DNA from: G963662605 sp963667005
GTDB taxonomy: Bacteria; Bacteroidota; Ignavibacteria; Ignavibacteriales; Ignavibacteriaceae
Direction: 5' to 3'
Assembly: GCA_963667005.1 (NCBI GenBank)
Contig: OY762937.1
Coordinates: 434,001 to 498,000 of the forward strand
DNA: 64,000 nucleotides
A program made the position numbers and the translations under genes. This document shows, piece after piece, positions 26,815 through 35,208 of the stretch. The notes under the pieces are model-generated. The model worked only from the letters and a program-made list of their open reading frames with translations. It was not told the origin of the DNA and did not search any database. Every line of letters starts with the position of its first letter. Within the stretch, counting starts at the first letter, position 1.

Positions 26815-27323
26815 TAGTTTTTACCTGACTCGGTTTTTGGTACAAGCGCCTCAGGAGGAACTCCCATTAACTCAATTTCCTGTTTGGCCGCGGTTACTAA
26901 ATCATGATTCGGATAATCGTGAATAAATTTCTCGTAGCTTTTTTTTGCTTCGCTGAAATTCTGCAAATCATTTGCCTGAATGAATCCGATATTAAACAGA
27001 GCAAGAGGTGCTTCTTTTGATTTGGGATATTTATCCAATATCCGGTTAAAATATTCAATGGCTTTTTTCAAAGAAACGGTAGGGTCTATTGTTATATCCA
27101 TCTTATTTTGATAGATGCCCGCGATATCATACAGCGCTTTCGGTGCGGCCGGGCTTTCCGGGAACTCTTCAACTAATTTACTGTAATTTTCAATTGTACC
27201 TTTTACGTCCTGTTTTGCAAGACAAACCTTTGCGGCAGTCTGATAAGCATTTTCATCTTTTTTTGTACAGCCGGCAAATAGCAATGCGGCACCTATGAGA
27301 AGGATAAATAAATTACGTACCAT
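26814..27323 (-). CDS. TPR lipoprotein (YbgF/BamD-like)
   Basis: This is a 169-residue lipoprotein with a lipobox at 'LLFAGC'. Four helical repeats follow, including 'ALYDIAGIYQNKM', 'AIEYFNRILDKYPKSKEAPL' and 'SYEKFIHDYPNHDLV', the pattern of the periplasmic TPR proteins YbgF and BamD. It would be anchored in the inner or outer membrane and act as a scaffold. The following DUF58 gene overlaps by one base. Confidence 0.85.
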   Translation of the reverse strand: MVRNLFILLIGAALLFAGCTKKDENAYQTAAKVCLAKQDVKGTIENYSKLVEEFPESPAAPKALYDIAGIYQNKMDITIDPTVSLKKAIEYFNRILDKYPKSKEAPLALFNIGFIQANDLQNFSEAKKSYEKFIHDYPNHDLVTAAKQEIELMGVPPEALVPKTESGKN

Positions 27324-27441
27324 ACAACTCCAAAACTTTAGATAAATAGATCTTTTCCCATGCTTTCACACAGAAAAAGTTATCACGGCAGGCAATTTAG
27401 TTAATTCGAATTATGTTTGCAATCCGGTTACAGAATTTTGA

Positions 27442-28542
27442 CTATTCGTAATATGTATTCAAGACGAACCGGTCAATTACTCCTTGGTCCTTGCCCCATA
27501 TCGGAGCGACAAGCTCAGCGGCTACCGGGATATCAATGTTGGTGCCCCCGGACATGGAAATGGTTCCAGCAGCTGCGACTGTTCCACCTAAGCTGCTATT
27601 TCCACTGAAAGTAACATTTCCTAAACTCAGCATTTGCCCATAAACAGTAGAACCTCCCGAAACCTTGATATCACCTACCGAATAAAATGCAAAATTACTG
27701 ACGTTTGGATCAGTATTAATAAACGTTGTGCCGCCCGTCATAGATATATTGCCATTAACAATGAAAATTCCATATCCATTCAGGGTAACTCCACCACCCA
27801 GCGTTAAGTCGCCGCCGACATAAATAATTGCCGGATTCGTCTTTGACGCACCCAACATCACCGTACCCGAAGGAGAGTAATTTCCCGAATATACTTTTGT
27901 CGCTATCGGTAAATAAGTCGCCGGACTGAACGTGGGTATAGGGACCGGTGATGTTAACTGTGTTAAGGAAGAGGCCGTGGTTGGGTAGGGCACAATGTTT
28001 GCAGGATTCCCGCTGTATGAAGAGCCGTATATTACCGAACCATACACCTTAGTATTTCCACCGGACATACTGAATGCATTGTTAGATCCGACGTTAATAC
28101 TAGTGGTAGCCACCTGTGGCTTGAGCACCACACCTCCGCTCATTGAAAAATTTCCTCCCGATAATGCCGCGAATGTAAAAGCCACCGGAACTCTCCACGG
28201 CTTATAAAAGCTCATCATGCTTCGTTTCTGCCCATAATAGTTTACATCTACAGAAATTTTAATCAACGTGTCCATTGCAATAACGGTATCAATCACCCGG
28301 TAATTTGCAGTACCGCCAAAAAGGGTGGTCGTTAGTGCGCTCGTTGCCCGGAATGTTTTATCATCCGATAATTTTGAAGTCAACATCTCAACAACGCTTC
28401 CGCCGATATTTCGGGTGGTCATATCCGCATAATACACATAGGCATTGCTTGACTGGCTCAGGAGAAAAGAATTCACATTACCCGACAGCGTAAGGAACAA
28501 TGTCATTGTTCCTAAAACATAAATCATTGTCGTATAGCCCAT
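27442..28542 (-). CDS. pseudopilin-like module, gene F (large C-type subunit, PilX-like)
   Basis: The 366-residue protein begins 'MGYTTMIYVLGTMTLFLTLS', a nearly leaderless membrane helix, followed by an N-terminal helix and a long Gly/Ser-rich beta-structured region. In that region 'SMSGGxxxxxG'-type units recur ('FSMSGGVVLK', 'FSMSGGNTKV', 'LTLGGGVTL', 'ISMSGGTTF', 'IKVSGGSTV', 'VTFSGNSSL', 'ISMSGGTNI'), suggesting a beta-helix of bactofilin-like character. It is last in the D-E-F cassette, 9 bases after gene E, and corresponds to gene C of the first cassette. It may be surface-displayed by a type IV pilus-like or type II-like machine; that is inference. Confidence 0.6.
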   Translation of the reverse strand: MGYTTMIYVLGTMTLFLTLSGNVNSFLLSQSSNAYVYYADMTTRNIGGSVVEMLTSKLSDDKTFRATSALTTTLFGGTANYRVIDTVIAMDTLIKISVDVNYYGQKRSMMSFYKPWRVPVAFTFAALSGGNFSMSGGVVLKPQVATTSINVGSNNAFSMSGGNTKVYGSVIYGSSYSGNPANIVPYPTTASSLTQLTSPVPIPTFSPATYLPIATKVYSGNYSPSGTVMLGASKTNPAIIYVGGDLTLGGGVTLNGYGIFIVNGNISMTGGTTFINTDPNVSNFAFYSVGDIKVSGGSTVYGQMLSLGNVTFSGNSSLGGTVAAAGTISMSGGTNIDIPVAAELVAPIWGKDQGVIDRFVLNTYYE

Positions 28543-28551
28543 GCAGAATCC

Positions 28552-29124
28552 TTAAATCAGGTTTTTCGGTTTAATAAATTTTCTCCATTCAACAGGCGCA
28601 AAATTTCCCCCGATCGGATCGGGAAGCTCACACTTAATGTAGATTTGAATCATTTTAATCCGGTTTCTTCCCGCCTGAGTTGAAATTTCATACGGCTTGA
28701 GCAGAATGCCCATACTATCGTAATATGCAAGCTTAAACGCCGTCAAATATGCGACAACGATAGAAATATCATTATTATACTTTCGTAACAACTGGCGGTC
28801 GTTTGGATTCGAAGAGTATGACAAAACATTTTGATCACTGATGTAATAGGAAACCGAATCAATAACGTTATCGTTATTGATATCCCCTCTGAATTTGATT
28901 GTTGCCGAATCGGCAACCGTAATTCTATCGGTGCTTTTTCTATAACCCATTTTGTAAAAATCATACTCTACGGTTTCCGCCGCACCTATGGTGGCCGCCT
29001 GAACAAATGTATTCTGATAATACTGATTTGCAGAATCCTGCATTCTGAAATTAGTAGTGAGTATCATCAGAATGACATATCCGCCAATAATAAAAGAGCC
29101 GAGTAAATCAATATATTGTCCCAT
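28552..29124 (-). CDS. pseudopilin-like module, gene E (B-type, PilW-like)
   Basis: The 190-residue protein has the N-terminus 'MGQYIDLLGSFIIGGYVILM' and a globular part that is the evident paralogue of gene B at 31198. Shared landmarks in order are 'E..F..MGY', 'DSATIKFRGDINND' versus 'NDTSITIVGDFDDS', 'YYI', 'NPNDRQLLRK' versus 'NPDDRILYRK', 'L.YYDS', 'I.LK.E'-like strands, 'W R' and 'KNL'. Distant resemblance to PilW/GspJ minor pilins lies in this strand order and size. The canonical prepilin motif (GFTLxE) is absent. It lies 11 bases after gene D. Confidence 0.6.
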   Translation of the reverse strand: MGQYIDLLGSFIIGGYVILMILTTNFRMQDSANQYYQNTFVQAATIGAAETVEYDFYKMGYRKSTDRITVADSATIKFRGDINNDNVIDSVSYYISDQNVLSYSSNPNDRQLLRKYNNDISIVVAYLTAFKLAYYDSMGILLKPYEISTQAGRNRIKMIQIYIKCELPDPIGGNFAPVEWRKFIKPKNLI

Positions 29125-29135
29125 AATACAATCCT

Positions 29136-29621
29136 CTAATACGTGGATATGTAAGACAATTTAATGGTGTCCGCAAGATATTTGTTGTACGTGCACACAT
29201 CAATGCGCTTGCAGAATGTTTTCGACCAACTTATAGTCTCACCGTACATAGTCGGCACATAATGCACCGCAACACTTGTCGTGAAAACACCAAGTCCCTC
29301 AAGAGTATCGCTGCGGATATAGCCATTGTAATCGCTGATATCATCAAAGGTACTTGACGTTGTTTCTCCAGCCTCCGGTCCGAAGTTGACCGGAGAGGTA
29401 AGCGAATCAGCCAATTTAACCGAAGCATTAACTGTCTTTTCATCGAATGCCCGGAGCTGTGTTTCTTCCAGCATAGACTGAGCAATTGCCGTTCCGGTAA
29501 TAAGTGCCTGATTAGCAGAATCCCATCCTGCACTGGTTGTGAAGGTTCTACCGACCATCAATGCCAACATACCCAACAGGATAAGGCTTCCCACCACCAA
29601 TAATAGTTGTGTTGTACCCAT
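29136..29621 (-). CDS. pseudopilin-like module, gene D (A-type, PilV-like)
   Basis: The 161-residue protein starts 'MGTTQLLLVVGSLILLGMLA' (a short leader and one membrane helix). It is the paralogue of gene A at 31837. Both contain 'AFDEKTxNxSV', 'DDxxDYNGY', a 'WSK' near the C-terminal third and 'KYxxDTI'. In size and layout it recalls PilV/GspI minor pilins but lacks the prepilin-peptidase site. It is first in the second cassette. The 259 bases upstream contain a GT-rich tract (about 29711-29750) and the palindrome TATGATATCATA (29780-29791), possible promoter elements. Confidence 0.6.
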   Translation of the reverse strand: MGTTQLLLVVGSLILLGMLALMVGRTFTTSAGWDSANQALITGTAIAQSMLEETQLRAFDEKTVNASVKLADSLTSPVNFGPEAGETTSSTFDDISDYNGYIRSDTLEGLGVFTTSVAVHYVPTMYGETISWSKTFCKRIDVCTYNKYLADTIKLSYISTY

Positions 29622-29880
29622 AATCTGAGTTAGAAATTTTAATAAATAGAAGACTTTCCAGAATGAATCCTCGGATAAGTCAAATTTTTCGCGAGAAAAA
29701 ACCCTAATTAGGATTTCCCGGTGTGTGTGTTGTTATGTTGTGTGTTGTATGTCTTTATAGCATTTCTGCTCATGAAATATATGATATCATACAGAAAAAG
29801 GCAAGGTCATTTAAAAACAGCAAAGTTTTTGTGATGTGAGTGACAAGGATGTATTGATTTCAGTGTAACAAAAGTGAAAA

Positions 29881-31194
29881 TCAAAAGCCACACGTAGGAC
29901 AGAATGAAACCCACGAGAGTACTTCGTAAGTATTCGTCAACGGAAATTTCGGCGGGGCATAATTCAAAAACCGCATATCATACTTTTGAGAATACCGGTA
30001 TCCGTTTGTCGGATTTCCTGCTGAATTATATGACGCCGTAGCCTGAACGTTGGCAGCAATGACACCGCCGTAAATATTCATGGTATGAATGGTGGAGTAG
30101 TTTGCAAATTTTTCAACAACAAGACCCGTGTTTTGGCACATAATGGAGCCCATGATTGTAACATCCCCTCTCGAATTATCATATGTCAGCGTGGTGGAGG
30201 ATTCCGAAACAATTCCGAGCATATCAGTGCTATTAGGGTTAATTCGCGGATCAGTATTATACACCATATCATCGTCAATATATACATTTCCGACCTGGCT
30301 TCCAGCTCCGCCTGCCAATGCGGCAACCGTTGCTCGCCCGTTAAGTGAGCCTCGCATAGTAACATTTCCCTTCTACGCGAGGATTACTCCATTCGGGGCA
30401 AGTACATTAAGTAGAGTAGTGGTTGTTGAGCCGTATGTCGCTGTACTGAGTCCACTTGGAGATGAAGCCGTCTTTGTTTTATAGGTAACCGTGCCGTTGG
30501 CATTAAAAGTTAAATCAACCCCGACATACGGTTTTGATGAAGTTCCGGCAAAAGTGTACCCCCCCGCGGCATCAGCGGCGATGCCCGTCACATCTATAGC
30601 CAGCGGGATTTTAATACCGCTCTCAAATCCGCCTAAAAATTTTGGATTAGCCGGAGAACCCGAAGCAGACAACCCACTCAGGCAGGAGACTTTGCCGAGA
30701 AATACCGGGCTTCCCGAAGTGTAGCAGTAGGTATTGAAGTGGGTTGGTCCGTCAAGCGTATCGCCTGTGGCAAATCTTGCAGTGCTGGCGTTATAGAATG
30801 CTCCGTACTTGGAATACTGTGCGGCATGTAATCTCACCCGGATACTTCGCACCGAATCCCCGTAATACGAAGTACAAAGCAAAATCAGAGTGTCGGTTCC
30901 TCTTTGAGTAACCGTTGCGACAACGCGATTCGTAGGACCATTGGCGCTTGCATCAAAAAAATCTGTTATGTCAAATCCTGTTGTCCAAACTAATGTTTTA
31001 TTTGTCACTGATGTGTATATCGCGTTACAGGCAACATTCGCCGCGGAAATTCCGAGGTTTTCCGCCATTTGATAGTCGAAGTATGATTTAGTAAAATTAA
31101 CGTTCTTCGTTGCAGTTGAAATCATGTTTGAAGTATAAACCAGAAATAATGAACTCATGCCCACGACCAATAAAAGAGCACCACGACCAAACAT
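29881..31194 (-). pseudogene. pseudopilin-like module, gene C (PilX-like), split by an in-frame amber codon
   Basis: One frame runs through the whole stretch, broken only by a TAG at 30373-30375. Before it are 273 residues: 'MFGRGALLLVVGMSSLFLVY' membrane helix, a helical stretch, then beta structure to 'NVLAPNGVILA'. After it, in the same phase, come 'KGNVTMRGSLNGRATVA' and about 150 further residues to 'SFCPTCGF'. 'GVILA-x-KGNVTMRGSLNGR' reads as a continuous beta-helix unit, so the TAG looks like a nonsense substitution of a Gln or Glu codon or a read-through site. Gene order and features pair it with intact gene F. It starts three bases after gene B. Confidence 0.7.
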
Positions 31195-31197
31195 AAT

Positions 31198-31833
31198 TTA
31201 CCTGTTTTTTAAATTTTTTGCCGAAACGCGTACCTGCCGCCAATAGATTTCCGAATATTTCGCAGAGTCTGATCCGGTATAATCTATTGATGTTTTATAA
31301 CTGTCCGTACTTTCCAGTTTCAAAGAAATCATAATTGATGCTATGGAGCCCGTGGACGAAGCCGGCACCGGTGTTGCTATCGGATCGTTAAACGAATCGA
31401 AATAATCCAGATGAAAGTAAGTTACATTATAATTAATCTTAATCGCCGGACTTGTCCCAACTTTTCTATACAATATTCTATCGTCCGGATTTTTTGTTGA
31501 CGACATCTCGCTGGTCTTTCCTATATAATACATGATCGGCTGAACTGTCCCGCTATCATCAAAGTCGCCTACAATAGTAATACTGGTATCATTTGCTTGT
31601 GTAATGGCTTCTGCTGCGCTTTTAATCAGTTCAGAATCAACGGTATATCCTATTCGCTTAAAATCCCGCTCTATCAGGCTCACCAGTTCCAACAGATTCC
31701 TTTGCATTATGTAATCTTCAGTGTAAAACTGCATATTGATAGCGGTATTAGCGTTTATTTGCTGTAAAGAAAGTATTAGTATCCCGGCAACAAATAATGC
31801 ACCGATAATATCAAGTAATACCGTATAACCCAT
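31198..31833 (-). CDS. pseudopilin-like module, gene B (PilW-like)
   Basis: The 211-residue protein starts 'MGYTVLLDIIGALFVAGILI', a membrane helix immediately after the start. A helical spine follows ('QRNLLELVSLIERDFKRIGY'), then a beta-rich head with 'ITIVGDFDDSGTVQPIMYYI' and 'NPDDRILYRK'. This resembles the N-terminal helix plus beta-sheet plan of PilW/GspJ pseudopilins. Paralogous to gene E. It sits three bases after gene A and three bases before gene C, a tight operon. Confidence 0.62.
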   Translation of the reverse strand: MGYTVLLDIIGALFVAGILILSLQQINANTAINMQFYTEDYIMQRNLLELVSLIERDFKRIGYTVDSELIKSAAEAITQANDTSITIVGDFDDSGTVQPIMYYIGKTSEMSSTKNPDDRILYRKVGTSPAIKINYNVTYFHLDYFDSFNDPIATPVPASSTGSIASIMISLKLESTDSYKTSIDYTGSDSAKYSEIYWRQVRVSAKNLKNR

Positions 31834-31836
31834 TTT

Positions 31837-32355
31837 TTACCTGAACTTCCAATAGGAATTAACTACAGTCATGGTTATAGTATCTCTCATATATTTCGGG
31901 CTAAAAACCTTAACCGTTAGACACTTTGACCATGTTGGAGAACTAACCGGCGTAGTTCCGGCAGCCGCTCCCCCTGAAAGCGGGTTGACGTATGTGACTT
32001 TACATTGAATGACAAAGGGAATAGACATCGTTGTAGAATCCGTTACGTTATAACCGTTGTAATCGTCGAAATCATTATAATCAGCCTCCAATGCCTCCCC
32101 CGTACCGTCCTTGCCAAGAGCGGACACTGCAGTTAACGAAGAAGTTACACTAACACTGGAATTGGCGGTTTTCTCATCAAATGCTTTGTTGCTTGCAAGC
32201 TCAATTTTAGATTCGGCGAGGGATGTAGCCAACAGATCATATTTGGAGCCTTGGCTTACGTCGGTAATAGTGGAGATTTGCGTGTTAACCCTTGTCGCAA
32301 CCAGTGTTAATAACATCATGGCTATCAGGGTCATAAGTGTCTGTCCGGTGTTCAT
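31837..32355 (-). CDS. pseudopilin-like module, gene A (PilV-like)
   Basis: The 172-residue protein starts 'MNTGQTLMTLIAMMLLTLVA', then a helix and a small beta domain with 'AFDEKTANSSVSV', 'DFDDYNGYNV', 'PTWSKCLTVKV' and 'KYMRDTITMTVV', all mirrored in gene D. It is the first gene of the first cassette, behind two terminators, so a promoter should lie at about 32356-32416. No prepilin cleavage motif is visible. The call as a minor-pilin analogue rests on layout and gene order, not on a diagnostic motif. Confidence 0.62.
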   Translation of the reverse strand: MNTGQTLMTLIAMMLLTLVATRVNTQISTITDVSQGSKYDLLATSLAESKIELASNKAFDEKTANSSVSVTSSLTAVSALGKDGTGEALEADYNDFDDYNGYNVTDSTTMSIPFVIQCKVTYVNPLSGGAAAGTTPVSSPTWSKCLTVKVFSPKYMRDTITMTVVNSYWKFR

Positions 32356-32416
32356 CTACAGTAATTATAATTTATCTATGAAATTAATATATTATTTTAC
32401 CGGACAAAATGTAAGT

Positions 32417-32452
32417 AAAAAAAACCCGCCCGAAACATATTGTGAGACGGGT
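32417..32452 (-). terminator. second of two tandem terminators
   Basis: On the minus strand a 7-bp stem (ACCCGTC with GGCGGGT, one U-G pair) is followed by eight T. It backs up the stronger hairpin at 32483-32516. Confidence 0.7.
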
Positions 32453-32482
32453 CATTATCCGTATGTTGAGAGCCATTTAATA

Positions 32483-32516
32483 AAAAAGCCGCTCCGTGAG
32501 ACCGAAGCGGCTTTTA
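32483..32516 (-). terminator. terminator of the giant-protein operon
   Basis: The stem AAAAGCCGCT/AGCGGCTTTT is extended by further pairing toward the loop and followed by a T-run on the minus strand. It starts 18 bases after the stop of the FadL-like gene. Confidence 0.85.
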
Positions 32517-32533
32517 TTTTCAAACAAATCTGC

Positions 32534-34177
32534 TTACAATTCCCAGGCTATTCCATACCGCATAGCAAAATCCGGGAATCCGAAAACCATCACTCCCACG
32601 TGGAGTTTTTCATAGATCGTGTACTCACGCGAAATAGCAATGCCTGTGGGGAATACCGAATCAAGGGCCTTTTTCATGGATTTTCTATCTTCAGCTTTTG
32701 CTAAGCCCTCTACAATTCCATCACCCGTAACAACCCCGCCTTCAATGCGGTAGTGGGGATTCGAGTACTTCGTGTAGTTGCCGAGTAATTGAAAAATCAT
32801 TCCATCGAAATCGAAGAACGGGAACATACGCAAGGGAATTAAAAGCCAGCTCGCACCCTTTACTTTATCGGCGAGCTTCACATCCATGCTGAATTTAGTT
32901 GCGAAGTTCAAATTCTTCCCGATTTTATATTTATCAAACGTGAAAGAGAACTCGCTCAAGTATTTGACAAAATTCAATCCGAAAGTAAAGGCTCCTACTT
33001 TGGCATCTGCGCCCAATGTCAACGATGACGGATAATTTGTTTCCGCATGATCGGGGAAATTATTATGTGTCGCTACCGTTAAATTCGGCCTGGCTAAATC
33101 AAGAGAATCAATAACAACTTGTAACGTATCTTCTTCACTTAACACGCTGCCCGTTAAGAACTTGGGTTGATAACTTTGATTGACAATGTTGGAGCCGGAG
33201 AGGTTGAATTTCGGCACAATGTCTAATGCAAGAACGAAATTGTATTTTTCCATCTGCTGAATCGCACTAAACCTGAATCCCCAAGCCGTTGATTTAAAGT
33301 TGCCGCGTGCAAGCCAATAAAAATCATTACGCTGACCGGTAGATGGATCAATATTCGGGTCATTTGGATCATTAAAATTGTACTCATTCGTCTTATTGAG
33401 TACGATCATTCCGTCAACTTCCAGATTCATATTAACATATTCACGCACCTCATATCTGTTGATTGCAAAACCAAGCAGCGTTGTGCCGTATTTGGATTGC
33501 AATACCGGTGATGCTGCACCGAATGAAATCGTATTTACGTTGAAATTAAAATTTGACGCGAAGCTCATCGTCAACGGAAGATCAATTGACACCTCCTGAT
33601 GCGATACGGCCTTTTTTGTCTGCAATTTAGTCCGCAGACCACTAAACTCAAACTCACTCGAGAACTGGAACGGGTAATACACTCCGAATCCCAACACTAA
33701 TTTTTCATTTACCGGAATGGTCAACCCGAATGCTCCGAATTCAGTGCTCTGCCCAAATGTAAACGTGTTTACCTTTGTATCACTTCTTGGATTTCCTTTG
33801 GCGAACAAAAATGTTCCCTTCCCATCCAAAAACGTATCCGTTCCTTTGCTGATTTGTTTGTTCAATTCCTTCGTCGGATCAAACCCAACCGTGTTATTTG
33901 TTAATCCGAATTTTGTATCGATGTATACCATAGCTGTTTTCATCAGCCCTAACTCGGCAGGATCGGTAAAAATACTTGCAGGGCCGTAGCTGATTCCGGG
34001 AGCAATTACTCTGCCGAATCCGCCGCTTCCCAAACCGCCGCCCATGGTATTTACGCCAAAGTTCAGATTATAGTTGATCTCTCCACCGGACCAATATTTC
34101 ATTGTCGGAGTGTCTTTTCCGGCGAACATGACCTGTGAAAGGGATAAAACTACGATAAGTGCTAATATCTTTTTCAT
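32534..34177 (-). CDS. outer-membrane beta-barrel protein, FadL-like
   Basis: The 547-residue protein has a signal peptide ending at 'SQVMFAG' and a long alternating-strand pattern. 'YGPASIFTDPAELGLMKT' near residue 70 resembles the 'NPAGL' segment of OMPP1/FadL and PorV proteins, and 'LVLGFGVYYPFQFSSEFEFS' fits FadL-type transporters of hydrophobic compounds. The second ATG is chosen because AAGGAG lies seven bases before it, while it directly abuts the first ATG. It follows the PorV-like gene within about 11 bases and is last in that operon. FadL assignment is moderate. Confidence 0.65.
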   Translation of the reverse strand: MKKILALIVVLSLSQVMFAGKDTPTMKYWSGGEINYNLNFGVNTMGGGLGSGGFGRVIAPGISYGPASIFTDPAELGLMKTAMVYIDTKFGLTNNTVGFDPTKELNKQISKGTDTFLDGKGTFLFAKGNPRSDTKVNTFTFGQSTEFGAFGLTIPVNEKLVLGFGVYYPFQFSSEFEFSGLRTKLQTKKAVSHQEVSIDLPLTMSFASNFNFNVNTISFGAASPVLQSKYGTTLLGFAINRYEVREYVNMNLEVDGMIVLNKTNEYNFNDPNDPNIDPSTGQRNDFYWLARGNFKSTAWGFRFSAIQQMEKYNFVLALDIVPKFNLSGSNIVNQSYQPKFLTGSVLSEEDTLQVVIDSLDLARPNLTVATHNNFPDHAETNYPSSLTLGADAKVGAFTFGLNFVKYLSEFSFTFDKYKIGKNLNFATKFSMDVKLADKVKGASWLLIPLRMFPFFDFDGMIFQLLGNYTKYSNPHYRIEGGVVTGDGIVEGLAKAEDRKSMKKALDSVFPTGIAISREYTIYEKLHVGVMVFGFPDFAMRYGIAWEL

Positions 34178-34188
34178 GTTCATACTCC

Positions 34189-35187
34189 TTAGAATGTCAA
34201 TCCGACGGTTAAGCGGTTAGAATTAGCAAGCTCTTCAATAACATAGGAATAATCGAACGAAAGACCTGTGCCTTTACCGATATTCAACTGCAAACCCAAA
34301 CCGAAAACATACTTTTCATCCGGCTGATCGTTAACGATATCTTGCAGACCTGCACGGACAAAAAGATGCTTAAACAACGTGAGTTCCGCACCGCCACGAA
34401 TCATGTTGCTCACATCCTTCGACATTGCCGGCTGATAATCAGCTGTTACCAGAAACTCATCAAATACTTTATACGATGTTCCAACAACTATTTCTGTCGG
34501 TACATTCTCCGTGTACTTTCCTTTCGTTTTCAATTCGGGATTATTCACCGATGAGTTCCATGAAACAGGAGAGAACAAATCACGGACCATCAATCCGCAG
34601 CGGATTTTTTCATTCAGTTGATACATGATACCAAGATCCACACCGAAACCATTGGCACTTCCATGTACCTGATTTGCTAGTGCATTATTATATTCAATAT
34701 CGCTGAACACCTCACTCTCACCGCGATCCAGATTATTCTTACCGAATGAAGCGTAGCGGTACTTTACATTCAAACCGATATCAATCCCTACCACTCTCCT
34801 TGAGTATCCTGCAAGCAGTGTGAATTCTTTTAAAGCTTCATCGCCGGAAGAAATTACCGCGATTCCTCCACCCTGTTGTGCTTCACCAAATTTCAAAGGC
34901 ATTGCGAATGAAATGATGTTGTACCGGATAATTCCCAAAAGATTAGCAGTTGTAAAAGCCGCCTGCTTTTCCGAAAGGTGATTGAGCCCGGCCGGATTCC
35001 AGAACAACGCGTTTACATCATCTGCAAGTCCTGAATAAGCGCTTCCCATTGCAACCGGCCTCGCTCCATACCCCACATCAACAAAAGCAGCAGGAATGGA
35101 CGAGGTTTGTGCAACGACATGCAAGGATCCGAAGCAAAGCAGCATCAAACCTAATAGCATTTTCGATTTCATAGTATTTGCTTTCAT
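34189..35187 (-). CDS. PorV/PorQ family outer-membrane protein
   Basis: The 332-residue protein has a signal peptide to 'LHVVAQ', then 'IPAAFVDVGYGARPVAMGSAYSGLADDVNALFWNPAGL', here noted by its parts 'GARPVAMGSAYSGLADD' and 'WNPAGL', which are diagnostic of PorV/PorQ. It ends in a barrel-closing 'NRLTVGLTF'. PorV is the shuttle that carries T9SS cargo from the translocon to the attachment complex. Its place directly after a 2375-residue secreted protein suggests a dedicated partner. The start has GAAGGA upstream. Confidence 0.82.
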   Translation of the reverse strand: MKANTMKSKMLLGLMLLCFGSLHVVAQTSSIPAAFVDVGYGARPVAMGSAYSGLADDVNALFWNPAGLNHLSEKQAAFTTANLLGIIRYNIISFAMPLKFGEAQQGGGIAVISSGDEALKEFTLLAGYSRRVVGIDIGLNVKYRYASFGKNNLDRGESEVFSDIEYNNALANQVHGSANGFGVDLGIMYQLNEKIRCGLMVRDLFSPVSWNSSVNNPELKTKGKYTENVPTEIVVGTSYKVFDEFLVTADYQPAMSKDVSNMIRGGAELTLFKHLFVRAGLQDIVNDQPDEKYVFGLGLQLNIGKGTGLSFDYSYVIEELANSNRLTVGLTF

Positions 35188-35208
35188 ATTTCAATTCCTT
35201 CTTTCTCG

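Noticed and set aside
27442..32355. Naming the cassette genes pilV, pilW and pilX
   Set aside because: There is no prepilin-peptidase motif and no assembly gene nearby, so only similarity in plan is claimed.
32111..32704. 197-residue plus-strand frame
   Set aside because: It spans two terminators and the antisense of gene A and of the FadL-like gene; composition is not protein-like.
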